The notes: generated by a model from the sequence alone, not told the origin. A stretch of 64,000 bases of DNA from Ruegeria arenilitoris (GCF_013030985.1 NZ_WPYP01000005.1:186001-250000); one strand, 5' to 3'. Counted from the first letter of the stretch, positions 20,625-29,389 are shown. Numbers and translations: made by a program.

Positions 20625-21881
20625 ATGGGCGTGCACATAATCCGCCTGCCGGACATTGGCGAAGGTATCGCCGAAGCCGAGTTGACCGAATGGCAAGTCA
20701 AGCCTGGCGATATTGTCAGAGAAGACGACATTCTGGCTGTGGTGATGACCGACAAGGCCGCAGTCGAGGTGCCATCCTCCGTGAATGGCAAGGTTTTGGA
20801 ACTGGGTGGAGAGATCGGCGAGCTGATGGCCGTTGGTGCCACACTGATCCGCATCGAGGTCGACGGCGAAGGCAACGAAGGCGACGCGCCTGCTATGGCC
20901 GAGGCGCCCGACGTTGAGCCGGAACCTGAGCCAGAGCCAGAGGCCGAGCCCAAGCCTGAACCCGCAAAGGCACCCGAGCGGGCCGCACCTGCCGTGGCAC
21001 GAGCCCAAGGCACCAAGCCGCTGGCCTCACCCTCGGTACGCGCTCGTGCCCGTGAAGAAGGGATCGACTTGCGCCAGGTACCGGGGTCCGGTCCGGCCTC
21101 GCGGATCAGCCACAGCGATCTGGATCAGTGGATTGCTTCGGGCGGCATTCAGCAGGGTCAGATCACCCGTGGCGCCAATACCGGCATCGAAGAGGTGCGT
21201 GTCATCGGCATGCGGCGCAAGATCGCCGAAAAGATGCAGCTTTCGAAACGCCAGATTCCGCATATCACCATCGTAGAAGAGGTCGAAATCGAGGCGCTCG
21301 ACGCCCTGCGGGTGGCGCTGAATGACAAGCACAAGGGCGACAGGCCAAAACTCACCATGCTGCCGTTCCTGATGCGCGCGATTGTTGAAGCGGTGCGCGA
21401 ACAGCCCGGACTGAACGCGCGTTTCGATGATGAGGCCGGCATCATCCATCGCCATGGCGGGGTGCATGTCGGCATCGCTACCCAGACACCAAACGGGCTG
21501 AACGTGCCGGTGATCCGCCATGCCGAAGCGGGTAGCCTGTGGGACAATGCCGCCGAGCTGACCCGCTTGGCCGAAGCCGCCCGCGAGGGCACGATCAAGC
21601 GCGAGGAATTGCAGGGTGGCACCATCACCATCACTTCGCTCGGGCCCTTGGGTGCGCTGGCCACCACGCCGATCATCAATCACCCCGAAGTAGCCATTGT
21701 GGGCGTCAACAAAATGCAGATCCGCCCGGTCTGGGACGGCCAACAGTTCCAGCCGCGCAAGATGATGAACATCTCGTGCAGCTTCGATCATCGCGTGGTC
21801 GACGGCTGGGATGCGGCGGTCTTCGTGCAGAAACTGAAATCCCTGCTGGAAACCCCGGCCATGTTGTTTGTGGAGGGCTGA
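20625..21881 (+). CDS. bkdB: Branched-chain 2-oxoacid dehydrogenase E2 (dihydrolipoyl acyltransferase)
   Basis: The 418-residue E2 has one lipoyl domain with the modified Lys in VMTDKAAVEV. A Pro/Glu-rich flexible linker follows (a PEPEPEPEAEPKPEP run near residues 100-115). Next comes the peripheral-subunit-binding domain (ASPSVRARAREEGIDL, then GSGPASRI), and then the catalytic domain ending in the active-site DHRVVDGWDAA. It moves the acyl group from E1 to coenzyme A and forms the core of the complex. The stop TGA is directly followed by the E3 start. Confidence 0.94.
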   Translation: MGVHIIRLPDIGEGIAEAELTEWQVKPGDIVREDDILAVVMTDKAAVEVPSSVNGKVLELGGEIGELMAVGATLIRIEVDGEGNEGDAPAMAEAPDVEPEPEPEPEAEPKPEPAKAPERAAPAVARAQGTKPLASPSVRARAREEGIDLRQVPGSGPASRISHSDLDQWIASGGIQQGQITRGANTGIEEVRVIGMRRKIAEKMQLSKRQIPHITIVEEVEIEALDALRVALNDKHKGDRPKLTMLPFLMRAIVEAVREQPGLNARFDDEAGIIHRHGGVHVGIATQTPNGLNVPVIRHAEAGSLWDNAAELTRLAEAAREGTIKREELQGGTITITSLGPLGALATTPIINHPEVAIVGVNKMQIRPVWDGQQFQPRKMMNISCSFDHRVVDGWDAAVFVQKLKSLLETPAMLFVEG

Positions 21882-23243
21882 ATGTCGGACCTGAAATGTA
21901 AGTTGCTGATCATCGGCGCTGGTCCTGGCGGGTATGTCTGCGCCATTCGTGCGGGTCGGTTGGGAATCGACACGATCGTAGTGGACGAGGCCAAGCCCGG
22001 CGGAACCTGTCTGAACGTGGGCTGTATCCCCTCCAAGGCGATGATCCATGCAGCCGACGAGTTTCACCGGATCACAGCGGTCAATGACGGCCCGTTGGGC
22101 ATCACCGCCCCAGCCCCGAAAATTGACCTCGCCAAGACTGTTGCCTGGAAAGACGGCATCGTCAAACGGCTGAATACCGGTGTCTCAGGCCTGATGAAAA
22201 AGACAGGCGTCAGGTTCGTGTCGGGCTGCGCCCGGTTTCTGGATGGAAAGACCGTGTTGGTCAGCGATACTGATGGCGAGAGCCGTGAAATCACTGCTGA
22301 ATACATCGTCATCGCGTCGGGCTCGGCCCCGGTCGAACTCCCCTTCCTGCCTTTTGGCGGCGATATCCTGTCTTCGACCGAAGCTCTGGCGCTGGGTGAC
22401 GTACCCGAAAGCCTTGCCGTTGTTGGCGGCGGTTACATAGGGCTGGAACTGGGCACGGCCTTTGCCAAGCTGGGTAGCAAGGTCACGGTGGTCGAGGCCG
22501 AAGCCCGCATCCTGCCCACCTATGACAAACAGCTAACCGCACCGGTGTCGAAACGTCTGTCGGCCCTGAATGTCACGGTCATGACCGACACCAAGGTGCA
22601 AGGCTTTTCTGATGGTGTTCTGGCCACGGATCAGGGCAATGTTGTGGCCGACAAGGTCCTGGTGACCGTCGGCCGCCGCCCGCGCACCCATGGCATCGGG
22701 GTTGAGGAACTGTCGCTAACCATGGACGGGCCGTTCATCCAGATCGATGAGACCTGCCAGAGCTCGATGCGGGGCATTTATGCAATCGGGGACGTCACAG
22801 GTGAACCCATGCTCGCCCATCGCGCTATGGCGCAGGGCGAAATGGTAGCCGAACATATCGCGGGTCACATCGTCGAGTGGGACAAACGCGCGATCCCTGC
22901 AGTCTGTTTCACCGACCCCGAGATCGTCACCTGTGGCGCAATGCCCGGCGAGATTGACGGCACAAAGACCAGCGATTTTCCGTTGGCGGCCAATGGTCGG
23001 GCCATGACATGCGAACGAGAAGACGGATTTGTCCGCGTGGTCTGGCGCGAAAGCGACCATGCTGTCGTGGGCATTCAGGCTGTCGGCGCGCAGATGTCGG
23101 AACTCTCGGCGGCTTTCTCGCTCGCCATCGAAATGGGCGCCTGCCTTGAGGACATAGGCGCAACCATCCACGCCCACCCGACACAGTCCGAAGGCCTGCA
23201 GGAAGCTTGTCTGAAGGCTCTGGGTCAAGCCCTACATATCTGA
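21882..23243 (+). CDS. lpdV: Dihydrolipoyl dehydrogenase (E3) of the branched-chain complex
   Basis: This flavoprotein of 453 residues reoxidises the E2 lipoyl group. It has an N-terminal FAD motif (IIGAGPGGYVCAIRAGRLG), the redox disulfide GGTCLNVGCIPSK, an NAD-binding motif VVGGGYIGLELGTAFAKLG, a second FAD motif YAIGDVTGEPMLAHRA and the C-terminal catalytic pair in HAHPTQSE. The gene starts at the base after the E2 stop, so all five genes (17299-23243) form one operon. A dedicated E3 is the rule for such operons. Confidence 0.94.
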   Translation: MSDLKCKLLIIGAGPGGYVCAIRAGRLGIDTIVVDEAKPGGTCLNVGCIPSKAMIHAADEFHRITAVNDGPLGITAPAPKIDLAKTVAWKDGIVKRLNTGVSGLMKKTGVRFVSGCARFLDGKTVLVSDTDGESREITAEYIVIASGSAPVELPFLPFGGDILSSTEALALGDVPESLAVVGGGYIGLELGTAFAKLGSKVTVVEAEARILPTYDKQLTAPVSKRLSALNVTVMTDTKVQGFSDGVLATDQGNVVADKVLVTVGRRPRTHGIGVEELSLTMDGPFIQIDETCQSSMRGIYAIGDVTGEPMLAHRAMAQGEMVAEHIAGHIVEWDKRAIPAVCFTDPEIVTCGAMPGEIDGTKTSDFPLAANGRAMTCEREDGFVRVVWRESDHAVVGIQAVGAQMSELSAAFSLAIEMGACLEDIGATIHAHPTQSEGLQEACLKALGQALHI

Positions 23244-23263
23244 AGTTCAGGTTAAAGTTCGGT

Positions 23264-23285
23264 CAGCCCTGCATCGGTCGGGCTG
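23264..23285 (+). terminator. Possible terminator of the bkd operon
   Basis: CAGCCC at 23264-23269 and GGGCTG at 23280-23285 can form a 6-bp stem 21 bp after the E3 stop, followed by GTCTTTCCC. The U-run is poor, so this is a weak call. Confidence 0.4.
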
Positions 23286-23708
23286 GTCTTTCCCATGAAT
23301 ACGATCCGGGTGCGCAATGGCGCTATTCCGGGGTCTTATACAGTGGAGTAACCCGAGTTTTGTGGGCAGTGTAAGGCTTTGAATTTTCAGCAATTCAGCG
23401 CCGTCCTTGTGTATTTGACAGGCGACTTAGTACCGAACGCGGACTTCGGCATTAGTGAAGCGATGTTCGGGGAATGGAGCTACAAACCGATAGCAAACTA
23501 CATAGTGAGTGCCTGCGTGGCGCGCAGGATTCGTACAGTTCACCCGGAAACTAAGAGCCTGCATTCCGACCATAGGCGCCAAATACAATCGCAGCACACA
23601 TGATACCCGGCAAGGGAAGCGGCACTCAGCGAGACAGCACACTGGAAACTGAGTAAGTTTTCCTTCGTGGTTCCATCGCCGGGACTCAGCGCATAACTAT
23701 GCAGAGTC
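23286..23708. other. Intergenic stretch, no gene recognised
   Basis: About 420 bp between the bkd operon and the small lipoprotein gene's terminator. Short frames here have no recognisable sequence. I see no repeat copy or RNA gene. Confidence 0.4.
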
Positions 23709-23738
23709 AAAGAAAGGGCTGGCTTTTCGGCAAGCCCC
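23709..23738 (-). terminator. Rho-independent-type terminator of the small lipoprotein gene
   Basis: On the minus strand, GGGCT and AGCCC arms (23733-23737 and 23716-23720) close a stem with further inner pairs. They are followed by CTTTCTTTG. It lies 26 bp after the lipoprotein stop. Confidence 0.55.
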
Positions 23739-23763
23739 TCATTTTGACGTCGGTGTGATTTTG

Positions 23764-24006
23764 TCAGTTACAAGCCGATTGGCCTGCGTACATTCCAAGC
23801 CCGGCACCGGCCGCCGTTGCAAGAGTCTTACCTGTGCCTGAACCAATCTGGTTGCCCAACACGCCACCTACAGCGGCACCCCCCAGAATGCCAGCAGCAC
23901 ACCGAGCGTCACTTTGCGCCTGAGCCTGAGTTGGCGATGTCGGGGCTCCGCAAGCTGTCAAGAGCAATGCGCCACCAAGCAGGCAAGCTACGGTTGTCTT
24001 CCTCAT
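23764..24006 (-). CDS. Small glycine-zipper lipoprotein (80 aa)
   Basis: The product starts MRKTTVACLLGGALLLTACG, a lipoprotein signal with lipobox LTAC, so it should be anchored to a membrane through the Cys at residue 18. The mature part is short and ends in a glycine-zipper domain (AAGILGGAAVGGVLGNQIGS and GKTLATAAGAGLGMYAGQ), as in SlyB/Rickettsia 17-kDa-like or OsmB-like proteins of the outer membrane. The ATG at 24006 is chosen because AAGGAAACC stands just before it; the frame itself extends further upstream. Precise role unknown; such proteins often respond to envelope or osmotic stress. Confidence 0.8.
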   Translation of the reverse strand: MRKTTVACLLGGALLLTACGAPTSPTQAQAQSDARCAAGILGGAAVGGVLGNQIGSGTGKTLATAAGAGLGMYAGQSACN

Positions 24007-24187
24007 ATCGGTTTCCTTACGTTCACGCGTATGCGATGGTCTCGTGTTGCCAGATATGTAGGCGCAGCCGAACCGCTCTCCAACCCCGCGGCAGTCAAGG
24101 CGCAAGAATCCGCCCAGCGGCCGGTAACTTGTCGGCTGAGCAAAATGTCATGCGGTTCTGGGGTGAAACACAGCTTAGGCTCCGGCC

Positions 24188-24801
24188 TCATAGCCAGTAA
24201 ATGACGATCGCTGTGAGTGCGGTGGCAGGCAGAAGGACTTTTAGTCAGCGGTCGTAGCGCGTTGCCACATGTCGCCAATCCTTCAATCTGCCGAAACTAA
24301 TCTCGATACGGTTGCGGCGTTTGCTACGACGCTTGTCGTATCGAACGGGTTTCTTGCGTTGTTTCCGCCCTTAGTTCGCCCCCTCTCGGCAGCATCCTTC
24401 GGATGCGGCTGCCGGGCAGTGAATCAGGCGTCCACGCCCCCTTTTTTTTGACGCCCAAGCTGGACTCTGTGCGATGCACTTTCAGGTCGGTCGCGTCCAC
24501 TGCCCGGCAGGGCATTGCCTGGCAAGGTCCCGAAAGGGGATCATGACCGTCTTCTGCTCGTCGTGTTCGGCGACAAGATCGGCCATCGTCTCGGCAAAGA
24601 TGCCCTTATCGCTCCAGCGCTCCCAACGATTGCAGAGTGTCTTGTGCGGCCCGTATCCCTTAGGTGCAACCCATTGCGATGGATGAAGATAATGCCACTC
24701 AAGACCCGCCGATCATCTATGCGGGGTTTACCGTGGGATTCAGGAAAGACGGGCGCAAGACGCAGCATCTGCGCATCCGTCAGCCGGAAAAGACCAGACA
24801 T
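24188..24801 (-). pseudogene. Decayed IS5-family transposase
   Basis: The minus strand from 24801 reads MSGLFRLTDAQMLRLAPVF, then KPRIDDRRVLSGIIFIHRNG, the N-terminal domain of IS5-group transposases. It is soon frameshifted, then has fragments matching the SLGVKKKG region (near the first catalytic Asp) and the C-terminal block RRNRIEISFGRLKDWRHVAT. One more frameshift precedes the end ATALTAIVIYWL with its stop at 24188. The full gene would be about 750-800 bp; 614 bp remain, so a central piece between the first Asp region and the C-terminal Glu block is deleted. Terminal inverted repeats were not identified. It lies between the lipoprotein and parB. Confidence 0.8.
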
Positions 24802-24979
24802 GCTCACCGATCGGTTTTCGAACCGTGAGCCGCCCGGCCTGCCGGAAATCAATGGGTCCTGAGCCTAGTTGCACGAGGGTCAATGGTGAAAAGTCTGCAA
24901 GAGAACCCACTTATGTTGGGTTCCCCGCTCAACAGAAATTAATCTTGGCGACCTGTTATATGGCGACCTTTTGGTTACA

Positions 24980-25005
24980 TGCGCAAAATAATAGCATTTT
25001 GCGCA
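24980..25005. repeat. 9-bp perfect inverted repeat just downstream of parB
   Basis: TGCGCAAAA and TTTTGCGCA are separated by 8 AT-rich bases, 42 bp beyond the parB stop. There is no U-run after it on the minus strand, so it is not a standard terminator. A partition site (parS-like centromere) or an mRNA-stabilising hairpin are the two obvious options. Confidence 0.5.
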
Positions 25006-25046
25006 CTACTAGCCCTAATCGTATCGTCAGGTGCTTTGGTCCAGGC

Positions 25047-26132
25047 TCAGGTTTCGCTGCGAAACTCTCCGAGGTATCCGGCAAGCTGCTCTACGATGTT
25101 CTGCGCGTCTTCGGCAGAGACCTCTTTGCCACGAATACGAATGCGCAGCTCTCCGGCAGAAACCTCGGCGATGACATCGCCTCCCCCAGAAAGGGCGACA
25201 GGCGACAGCCGCTGGACCTGCTGTGGACGCCCCCCCCGCGCCTTGTCCTTTGACGGAGCGGGCGACGTTTTCAGCGCGGCTTCCAGCAAAGCCCATTCCG
25301 TTTTCGGATCCAGTTCCCCTACCCCGGCCAGTGCCTGACGCAGTTTGGTCTGTGCGCCGTCCCGCAGTGCCGAGGCAAGTTTCAAGCCAGACTTTTCGGA
25401 CAAAGCAACGGGATGTTGCAACAGGTCACCCAACGCTTCGTGCACCATCGCAAAGCTGCGAACCTTGGATCGTTTTGCCTTGGACGCCGCTGCAAACAGG
25501 ACATCGACGGCCGCTTCGGTCGACGCAAATACCCCCTGCCCCACAGCCAGCACCGCAATGCGACCGCGTTCATAAGGGCTGAGGTTTGACCTGAGCTCGT
25601 TTTCCTCGACCATGGACACATAAGCGCCCTGCCCCGAACCTGCCTCGCGGATGAAGGCCGGGATTTCAGTAAAACGCGGATCCGTTTCCGCAAGGCGCCG
25701 AAAGGCGTTCAGGCGACGGAACCCAGAGATCAGACCGTAGCTGCCCCCATCCCGTGTCACCTCGATTGGGGTACGCAGGCCATGGACACGCAGCGATTCC
25801 AGTAGCTCGGCCATGGCCTCTTCGTCTTCGACCATCCGGTCGCGGCGAATGAAGTCCGCATCGATCTGATCCAGTGACAGCATTTCCGCCACCAATCCCG
25901 CGTCCTGAGCATCGCGCCACCGCGCCGCATCCCCCTGATCCTGAGCCAGTGCCAGACGATCCGTGACAGCGGTCATACCATTCAATGTCGCGGCTTCTGC
26001 CGCAACCTGAGCAATCGGGGGCGTCGAGGATTTGGTCTCAAACGGGCTGATTGAGGGTTTCGCGGCGAAACCGGCCTCAAGCTGTTCCAGTTCCGCAGTA
26101 TCCGGAGCGGTCAATCTTCTGCGCTTAGCCAT
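25047..26132 (-). CDS. parB: Plasmid partition protein ParB (RepB-like)
   Basis: The protein (361 residues from the ATG at 26132) has the ParB N-terminal nuclease-like/CTPase region with the arginine box. This is recognised in LRVHGLRTPIEVTRDGGSYG with SGFRRLNAFRRLAE before it. ENELRSNLSPYERGRIAVLA is the usual start of the ParB helix-turn-helix domain. A C-terminal dimerisation tail ends in a helix with SAEDAQNIVEQLAGYL. It binds a centromere and loads on DNA for segregation by ParA. The start is chosen at MAKRRRLTAPD because it lies 8 bp inside the parA stop, the usual coupling. Reading in the same frame extends to 26159 without a better start. Confidence 0.88.
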   Translation of the reverse strand: MAKRRRLTAPDTAELEQLEAGFAAKPSISPFETKSSTPPIAQVAAEAATLNGMTAVTDRLALAQDQGDAARWRDAQDAGLVAEMLSLDQIDADFIRRDRMVEDEEAMAELLESLRVHGLRTPIEVTRDGGSYGLISGFRRLNAFRRLAETDPRFTEIPAFIREAGSGQGAYVSMVEENELRSNLSPYERGRIAVLAVGQGVFASTEAAVDVLFAAASKAKRSKVRSFAMVHEALGDLLQHPVALSEKSGLKLASALRDGAQTKLRQALAGVGELDPKTEWALLEAALKTSPAPSKDKARGGRPQQVQRLSPVALSGGGDVIAEVSAGELRIRIRGKEVSAEDAQNIVEQLAGYLGEFRSET

Positions 26133-27510
26133 CTGCTTCTCCTCCCATCTGAGCGTCACGCCACCAGCAGCCGATCAGAACTTGTTTAAATTCGGCATAG
26201 GTGCGGTCAAAAGTTTCCCGGCCCCTTACGTACGTGTCCCGGTTGAAATCCCTGTAATCGGCCTCATAGATGCCGTTCACCTGTTCGCCGGCCTGCCCGA
26301 CCAATGCCGTATAGTCCTGTCGGTACGCGTTCATGAAATCGCCGAAATAGGCCTGGATGACGTTGGCCATATCCGTCTGCTGACTGGCGTCAAACCGGGT
26401 AATGATCGCCCGCACTACATCCCATTCAAACTTAAGTTCGGGCAAACCCGCCGCCCGTTGCGCCGCGTTCTCACCGTCCTCAATGCTTGCGAAAGTCGTG
26501 TAGAGCATGTCGAAGAACCGACCCGTCGAGTCAAATTCCAGGAATGACGCGCCGAGGGGAACCAACAGAATGTCCGCAGCAGCCAGCGCATTGATCGTTA
26601 GGTACCCAAGTGCAGGAGGCGTATCGAGGAATACAATATCGTAATCGTTCAGAACGCCCTCATCGTGCAGGAAATTGGTCAAACCGTCCCACAGCGGCCA
26701 ACTGCGCAGCCCCATGCGCCAGACCGGGATCTGAAACTCGGCCCAATAAAGGTTCAACTGGGCGCCGATCAGATCGATATTGGGCCAGTGCGTCTTTTGA
26801 ATGACATCGCGGGGCAGGGTATTCAGTGCCTCCTGCAGGGTCTCATCCAGGGGAATTTCCGGCTGGCCCGCAGCATCCCTTACCCTGTTTTCTTCCTGCA
26901 CGGCCCGTGCGTAATCCTTCGCAATCAGTGGAAATACCGTTTGCCATTCATCCGCAACATTGCCGCCCAGAATGGAGGTCATCGATCCCTGACTGTCCAG
27001 ATCGACGACCAACACTTTGTACCCGTCCAACGCAGCAGACATGGCCAGATGCGCCGCGGTCGAGGTTTTGCCGACACCGCCTTTGAAATTGGCAACGGCA
27101 ACGACTTTGGCGGGCAACCCTTCCGGTCGGTAGGGCAAATATTCCTTGGTGCTGACGCCTTCAGCGGCGAAGTGCTTCCTGAGTGTGAGCACTTCTTCCA
27201 ACGTGAACCATTTCGATCCGGCCTCACCCTCACCCTGGGGCAGGTCCGGGTTGGCCTTCAGAACGCGGCGCAAATGAGCCGGAGCCACTGGGATCAAGTA
27301 TTTGGTGATCTCCCAAATCGAGAATCGGCGCAGTCTTTTCTCACCATCCGGGGCATATCCCCGACGGGCCAGATCTTCGCGCCCCTTCGCACAGAAGGTA
27401 GCCGCTTTTGCGAATCGAGAGGTCCCGATAGGATCAGGCAGCTTCTCCGCTGAAAGCTCGGGATCCAGGTTCAAATAGGGCGGCAGAGGAGGTTGGGTAG
27501 ATTTATTCAC
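26125..27510 (-). CDS. parA: Plasmid partition ATPase ParA
   Basis: This is a 461-residue ParA/MinD-type ATPase with a long N-terminal extension, as in type Ia partition ATPases that also repress their own operon. The extension contains a helix-turn-helix-like region around IWEITKYLIPVAPAHLRRVL. The deviant Walker A is NFKGGVGKTS (residues 141-150), followed by VLVVDLDSQGSMT and the Walker B-like YDIVFLDTPPAL. It drives segregation of this replicon. An inverted repeat 17-60 bp upstream of the start is a likely operator. Confidence 0.92.
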   Translation of the reverse strand: MNKSTQPPLPPYLNLDPELSAEKLPDPIGTSRFAKAATFCAKGREDLARRGYAPDGEKRLRRFSIWEITKYLIPVAPAHLRRVLKANPDLPQGEGEAGSKWFTLEEVLTLRKHFAAEGVSTKEYLPYRPEGLPAKVVAVANFKGGVGKTSTAAHLAMSAALDGYKVLVVDLDSQGSMTSILGGNVADEWQTVFPLIAKDYARAVQEENRVRDAAGQPEIPLDETLQEALNTLPRDVIQKTHWPNIDLIGAQLNLYWAEFQIPVWRMGLRSWPLWDGLTNFLHDEGVLNDYDIVFLDTPPALGYLTINALAAADILLVPLGASFLEFDSTGRFFDMLYTTFASIEDGENAAQRAAGLPELKFEWDVVRAIITRFDASQQTDMANVIQAYFGDFMNAYRQDYTALVGQAGEQVNGIYEADYRDFNRDTYVRGRETFDRTYAEFKQVLIGCWWRDAQMGGEADG

Positions 27511-27526
27511 TGTCGATGCCTCAGAT

Positions 27527-27570
27527 AATGTTCGCCTTACCGGCGTATATTGCTCAACATAGCGAACATT
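27527..27570. promoter_or_regulatory. Inverted repeat upstream of parA (operator or centromere candidate)
   Basis: AATGTTCGC at 27527-27535 and GCGAACATT at 27562-27570 are perfect 9-bp inverted copies with a 26-bp spacer, immediately upstream of the parA start at 27510. Type Ia ParA proteins usually repress their own promoter at such a site, and some plasmids keep parS here. Confidence 0.55.
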
Positions 27571-27762
27571 TTGCGTTGAGGCTATCCTTTGAAAATGGGT
27601 TTTCCACAGAATATGGCCTTGGCGCCCGGTTTCGCCACGAAACTCAAAGAATAAGGAACACTGAGGGCAACAAAGAGTTTATTATTTTTAGAAGTTTTAG
27701 AATCTTTGCGCCAAGAAAACATATATAAAACAATAGGTAAGGGTGTTCTAGGTGCCTGAATA

Positions 27763-27850
27763 CGGGACAAAAGGTACCCGGTTCCGGTACCAAAAGGACC
27801 CATATACAGGACAAAAGGCCCCGGTTTCCGGGAAGAAGGGTGCCGATTCG
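27763..27850 (+). repeat. Four tandem 22-bp iterons
   Basis: Units start at 27763, 27785, 27807 and 27829. Each begins C(G/A)GG or CGGT, then carries an AC-AAAAGG-like core at the same position (ACAAAAGG, ACCAAAAGG, ACAAAAGG, AAGAAGGG), followed by a CCCGG or similar block. The 22-bp step is two helical turns, so a bound initiator would line up on one face. The fourth unit is the most degenerate. A related CCGG-containing half-unit lies at 27981-27998. Confidence 0.8.
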
Positions 27851-27952
27851 CAGGGTGTTGAATTCTTGGGCAGATTAGACCCTAAATTCGGACCTTTCGG
27901 TGTGAGGATTTCGGTGCCAGAGTCCAATTGAGGCGCATTCATGGGTCAGTTC

Positions 27953-27961
27953 TGTGGATAA
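27953..27961 (-). promoter_or_regulatory. Consensus DnaA box in the origin
   Basis: TGTGGATAA on the plus strand is the exact complement of the consensus DnaA box TTATCCACA. Its place between iterons and rep fits a role in helping the plasmid initiator load the host replication machinery. Confidence 0.7.
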
Positions 27962-28013
27962 CTTCTCTGAGTTTGGCGCAAGGTACCCGGATACGGGATT
28001 CCTTCATTCCTGT

Positions 28014-28029
28014 ATTTGGGTACCCAAAT
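28014..28029. promoter_or_regulatory. 16-bp palindrome upstream of rep
   Basis: ATTTGGGTACCCAAAT is a perfect palindrome 62 bp before the initiator gene. It shares the GGTACC core with the first two iterons, so it may be the operator through which initiator dimers repress their own gene, as in Rep_3-type plasmids. Confidence 0.6.
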
Positions 28030-28091
28030 TGATTTGATCCGCAGGTACTTTTCATGTCAGATATCTAAAAAACGAGCAGTCAGGCAGAATC

Positions 28092-29351
28092 ATGCCGGAT
28101 ACACAATTGGATATGGATCAGCTTTCCGGGGCTTTGCGCCGGGAGACGGTCAAGAAAAACGTCGCCGCGATTCACATCAGCGGCAAACTTACGTTGTTGC
28201 AGCGTAAGCTGTCCAATGTCCTGTTGCTAAATGCCTATGACGCGCTGACCTCTGCGCCGACGCACACGATTGACGCCCGCACCCTTGCGATGATGGTAGG
28301 CTACAACTCCAACGATTTCGATACGCTGCGCGCCAGCTTGCGAGCACTGGCCGAAACGGTCGCAGAGTGGGATATGCTGGACGAACAGGGTCGGCAGGAA
28401 TGGGGTGTGTCCTCGCTGCTCAGTTTTGCCAAGCTAAAGAACGGGATTTGCGAGTACGCTTATTCTCCGGCTTTGGCCCAGAAACTCTATGACCCGAAGA
28501 TCTATGCGCTGATCAATGTCCAGATCCAAAGGAACTTCAGCTCGGGCCATGGTCTGGCGCTTTATGAGAATTGCTATCGTTTTGTTCGGACAGGGTCGAC
28601 GGGATGGTGGGCGCTGGATGTGTTCCGCAAGCTGATGGGAGTCGATGGCAGCGACTATTACAGCAGCTTCAAGCACCTGAACGCGAAAATCATCAAGCCT
28701 GCCGTTGCCGAGGTGAACAAGAGCTCGGACATTCTGATCGAGCCAGAGTTTCAGAAAAAGGGACGCACGGTCACCGATATCCGGTTTCTGATCAAGGGCA
28801 ACCCGCAAAAGGCGATGTTCGAAATCGACGACAGCGATGGCGTTCGCAACCTGCAGGTCTACAAGACGCTGCGCAAGCAGGGGGTATCGGATCGACTTGC
28901 ACGCCAATGGATCGCTGAGCATGGCGAGGACTACGTGCAGCAGAAGCTGGATTATGTCAGTGGGCAGGGCGATGTGAAATCTACGGTTGGCTATTTGTCC
29001 GCCGCGTTGCGGGACGACTATCAGCCGCCGGAGAAGGAAGCGCCGGCTGAGCCCAGTCCCGAAGCTGTTGAGGCCGCGCGCGTGCGCGACGCCGAAAAGG
29101 CGCGGGAAGATCAGGCCTATGCCGCGCGCGCAGCGGAACGGGCCGAGCGGTCACGTAGATTGTCCATCGTCGAAGAGCTGGTTTCGCGGCGAAACCCCAC
29201 ACAGAGGGATGCGGACAAACGGCTGTTTCTTGCAGGGCTCGACAATGATCTGGACCGGGAGCATTTCCGCGCCCATGGTTGGCGTTCGGGTCTGAACGCC
29301 AACGCCATCTTCGATTTCTGGGAAGAACTTGAGCCCGACGCATTCACCTAA
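28092..29351 (+). CDS. Plasmid replication initiator (Rep_3-like winged-helix family)
   Basis: The 419-residue protein begins with KNVAAIHISGKLTLLQRKLSNVLL and continues as two winged-helix-like halves. Landmarks are GLALYENCYRFVRTGSTGWW and FRKLMGV, then YYSSFKHLNAKIIKPAVAEVNKSSDI (two adjacent helices), a layout of Rep_3/RepA initiators that bind iterons. The C-terminal third is an Ala/Glu/Arg-rich helix followed by a SIVEELVSRRNPT tail. It is divergent from parAB with the iteron origin between. In roseobacters this arrangement fits the plasmid types called RepB or DnaA-like; I cannot decide the compatibility group by eye. Confidence 0.85.
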   Translation: MPDTQLDMDQLSGALRRETVKKNVAAIHISGKLTLLQRKLSNVLLLNAYDALTSAPTHTIDARTLAMMVGYNSNDFDTLRASLRALAETVAEWDMLDEQGRQEWGVSSLLSFAKLKNGICEYAYSPALAQKLYDPKIYALINVQIQRNFSSGHGLALYENCYRFVRTGSTGWWALDVFRKLMGVDGSDYYSSFKHLNAKIIKPAVAEVNKSSDILIEPEFQKKGRTVTDIRFLIKGNPQKAMFEIDDSDGVRNLQVYKTLRKQGVSDRLARQWIAEHGEDYVQQKLDYVSGQGDVKSTVGYLSAALRDDYQPPEKEAPAEPSPEAVEAARVRDAEKAREDQAYAARAAERAERSRRLSIVEELVSRRNPTQRDADKRLFLAGLDNDLDREHFRAHGWRSGLNANAIFDFWEELEPDAFT

Positions 29352-29362
29352 GCGTCGGAAGT

Positions 29363-29382
29363 AGGGGCCGTGAACAGCCCCT
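29363..29382. terminator. Hairpin between convergent rep and tex
   Basis: AGGGGC at 29363-29368 and GCCCCT at 29377-29382 form a 6-bp stem in the 38 bp between the two stop codons. U-runs are weak on both sides. It could serve both genes. Confidence 0.4.
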
Positions 29383-29389
29383 TAGAACT

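Larger units (their letters stand above)
27571..28091. other. Replication origin region (oriV)
   Basis: The stretch between divergent parA and rep holds, in order, a near-consensus DnaA box (TTTTCCACA, 27600-27608), an AT-rich segment at about 27640-27735 rich in TTTA and ATATAT, four tandem iterons, a consensus DnaA box and a palindrome close to the rep start. That is the standard layout of an iteron-regulated plasmid origin. Confidence 0.8.
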
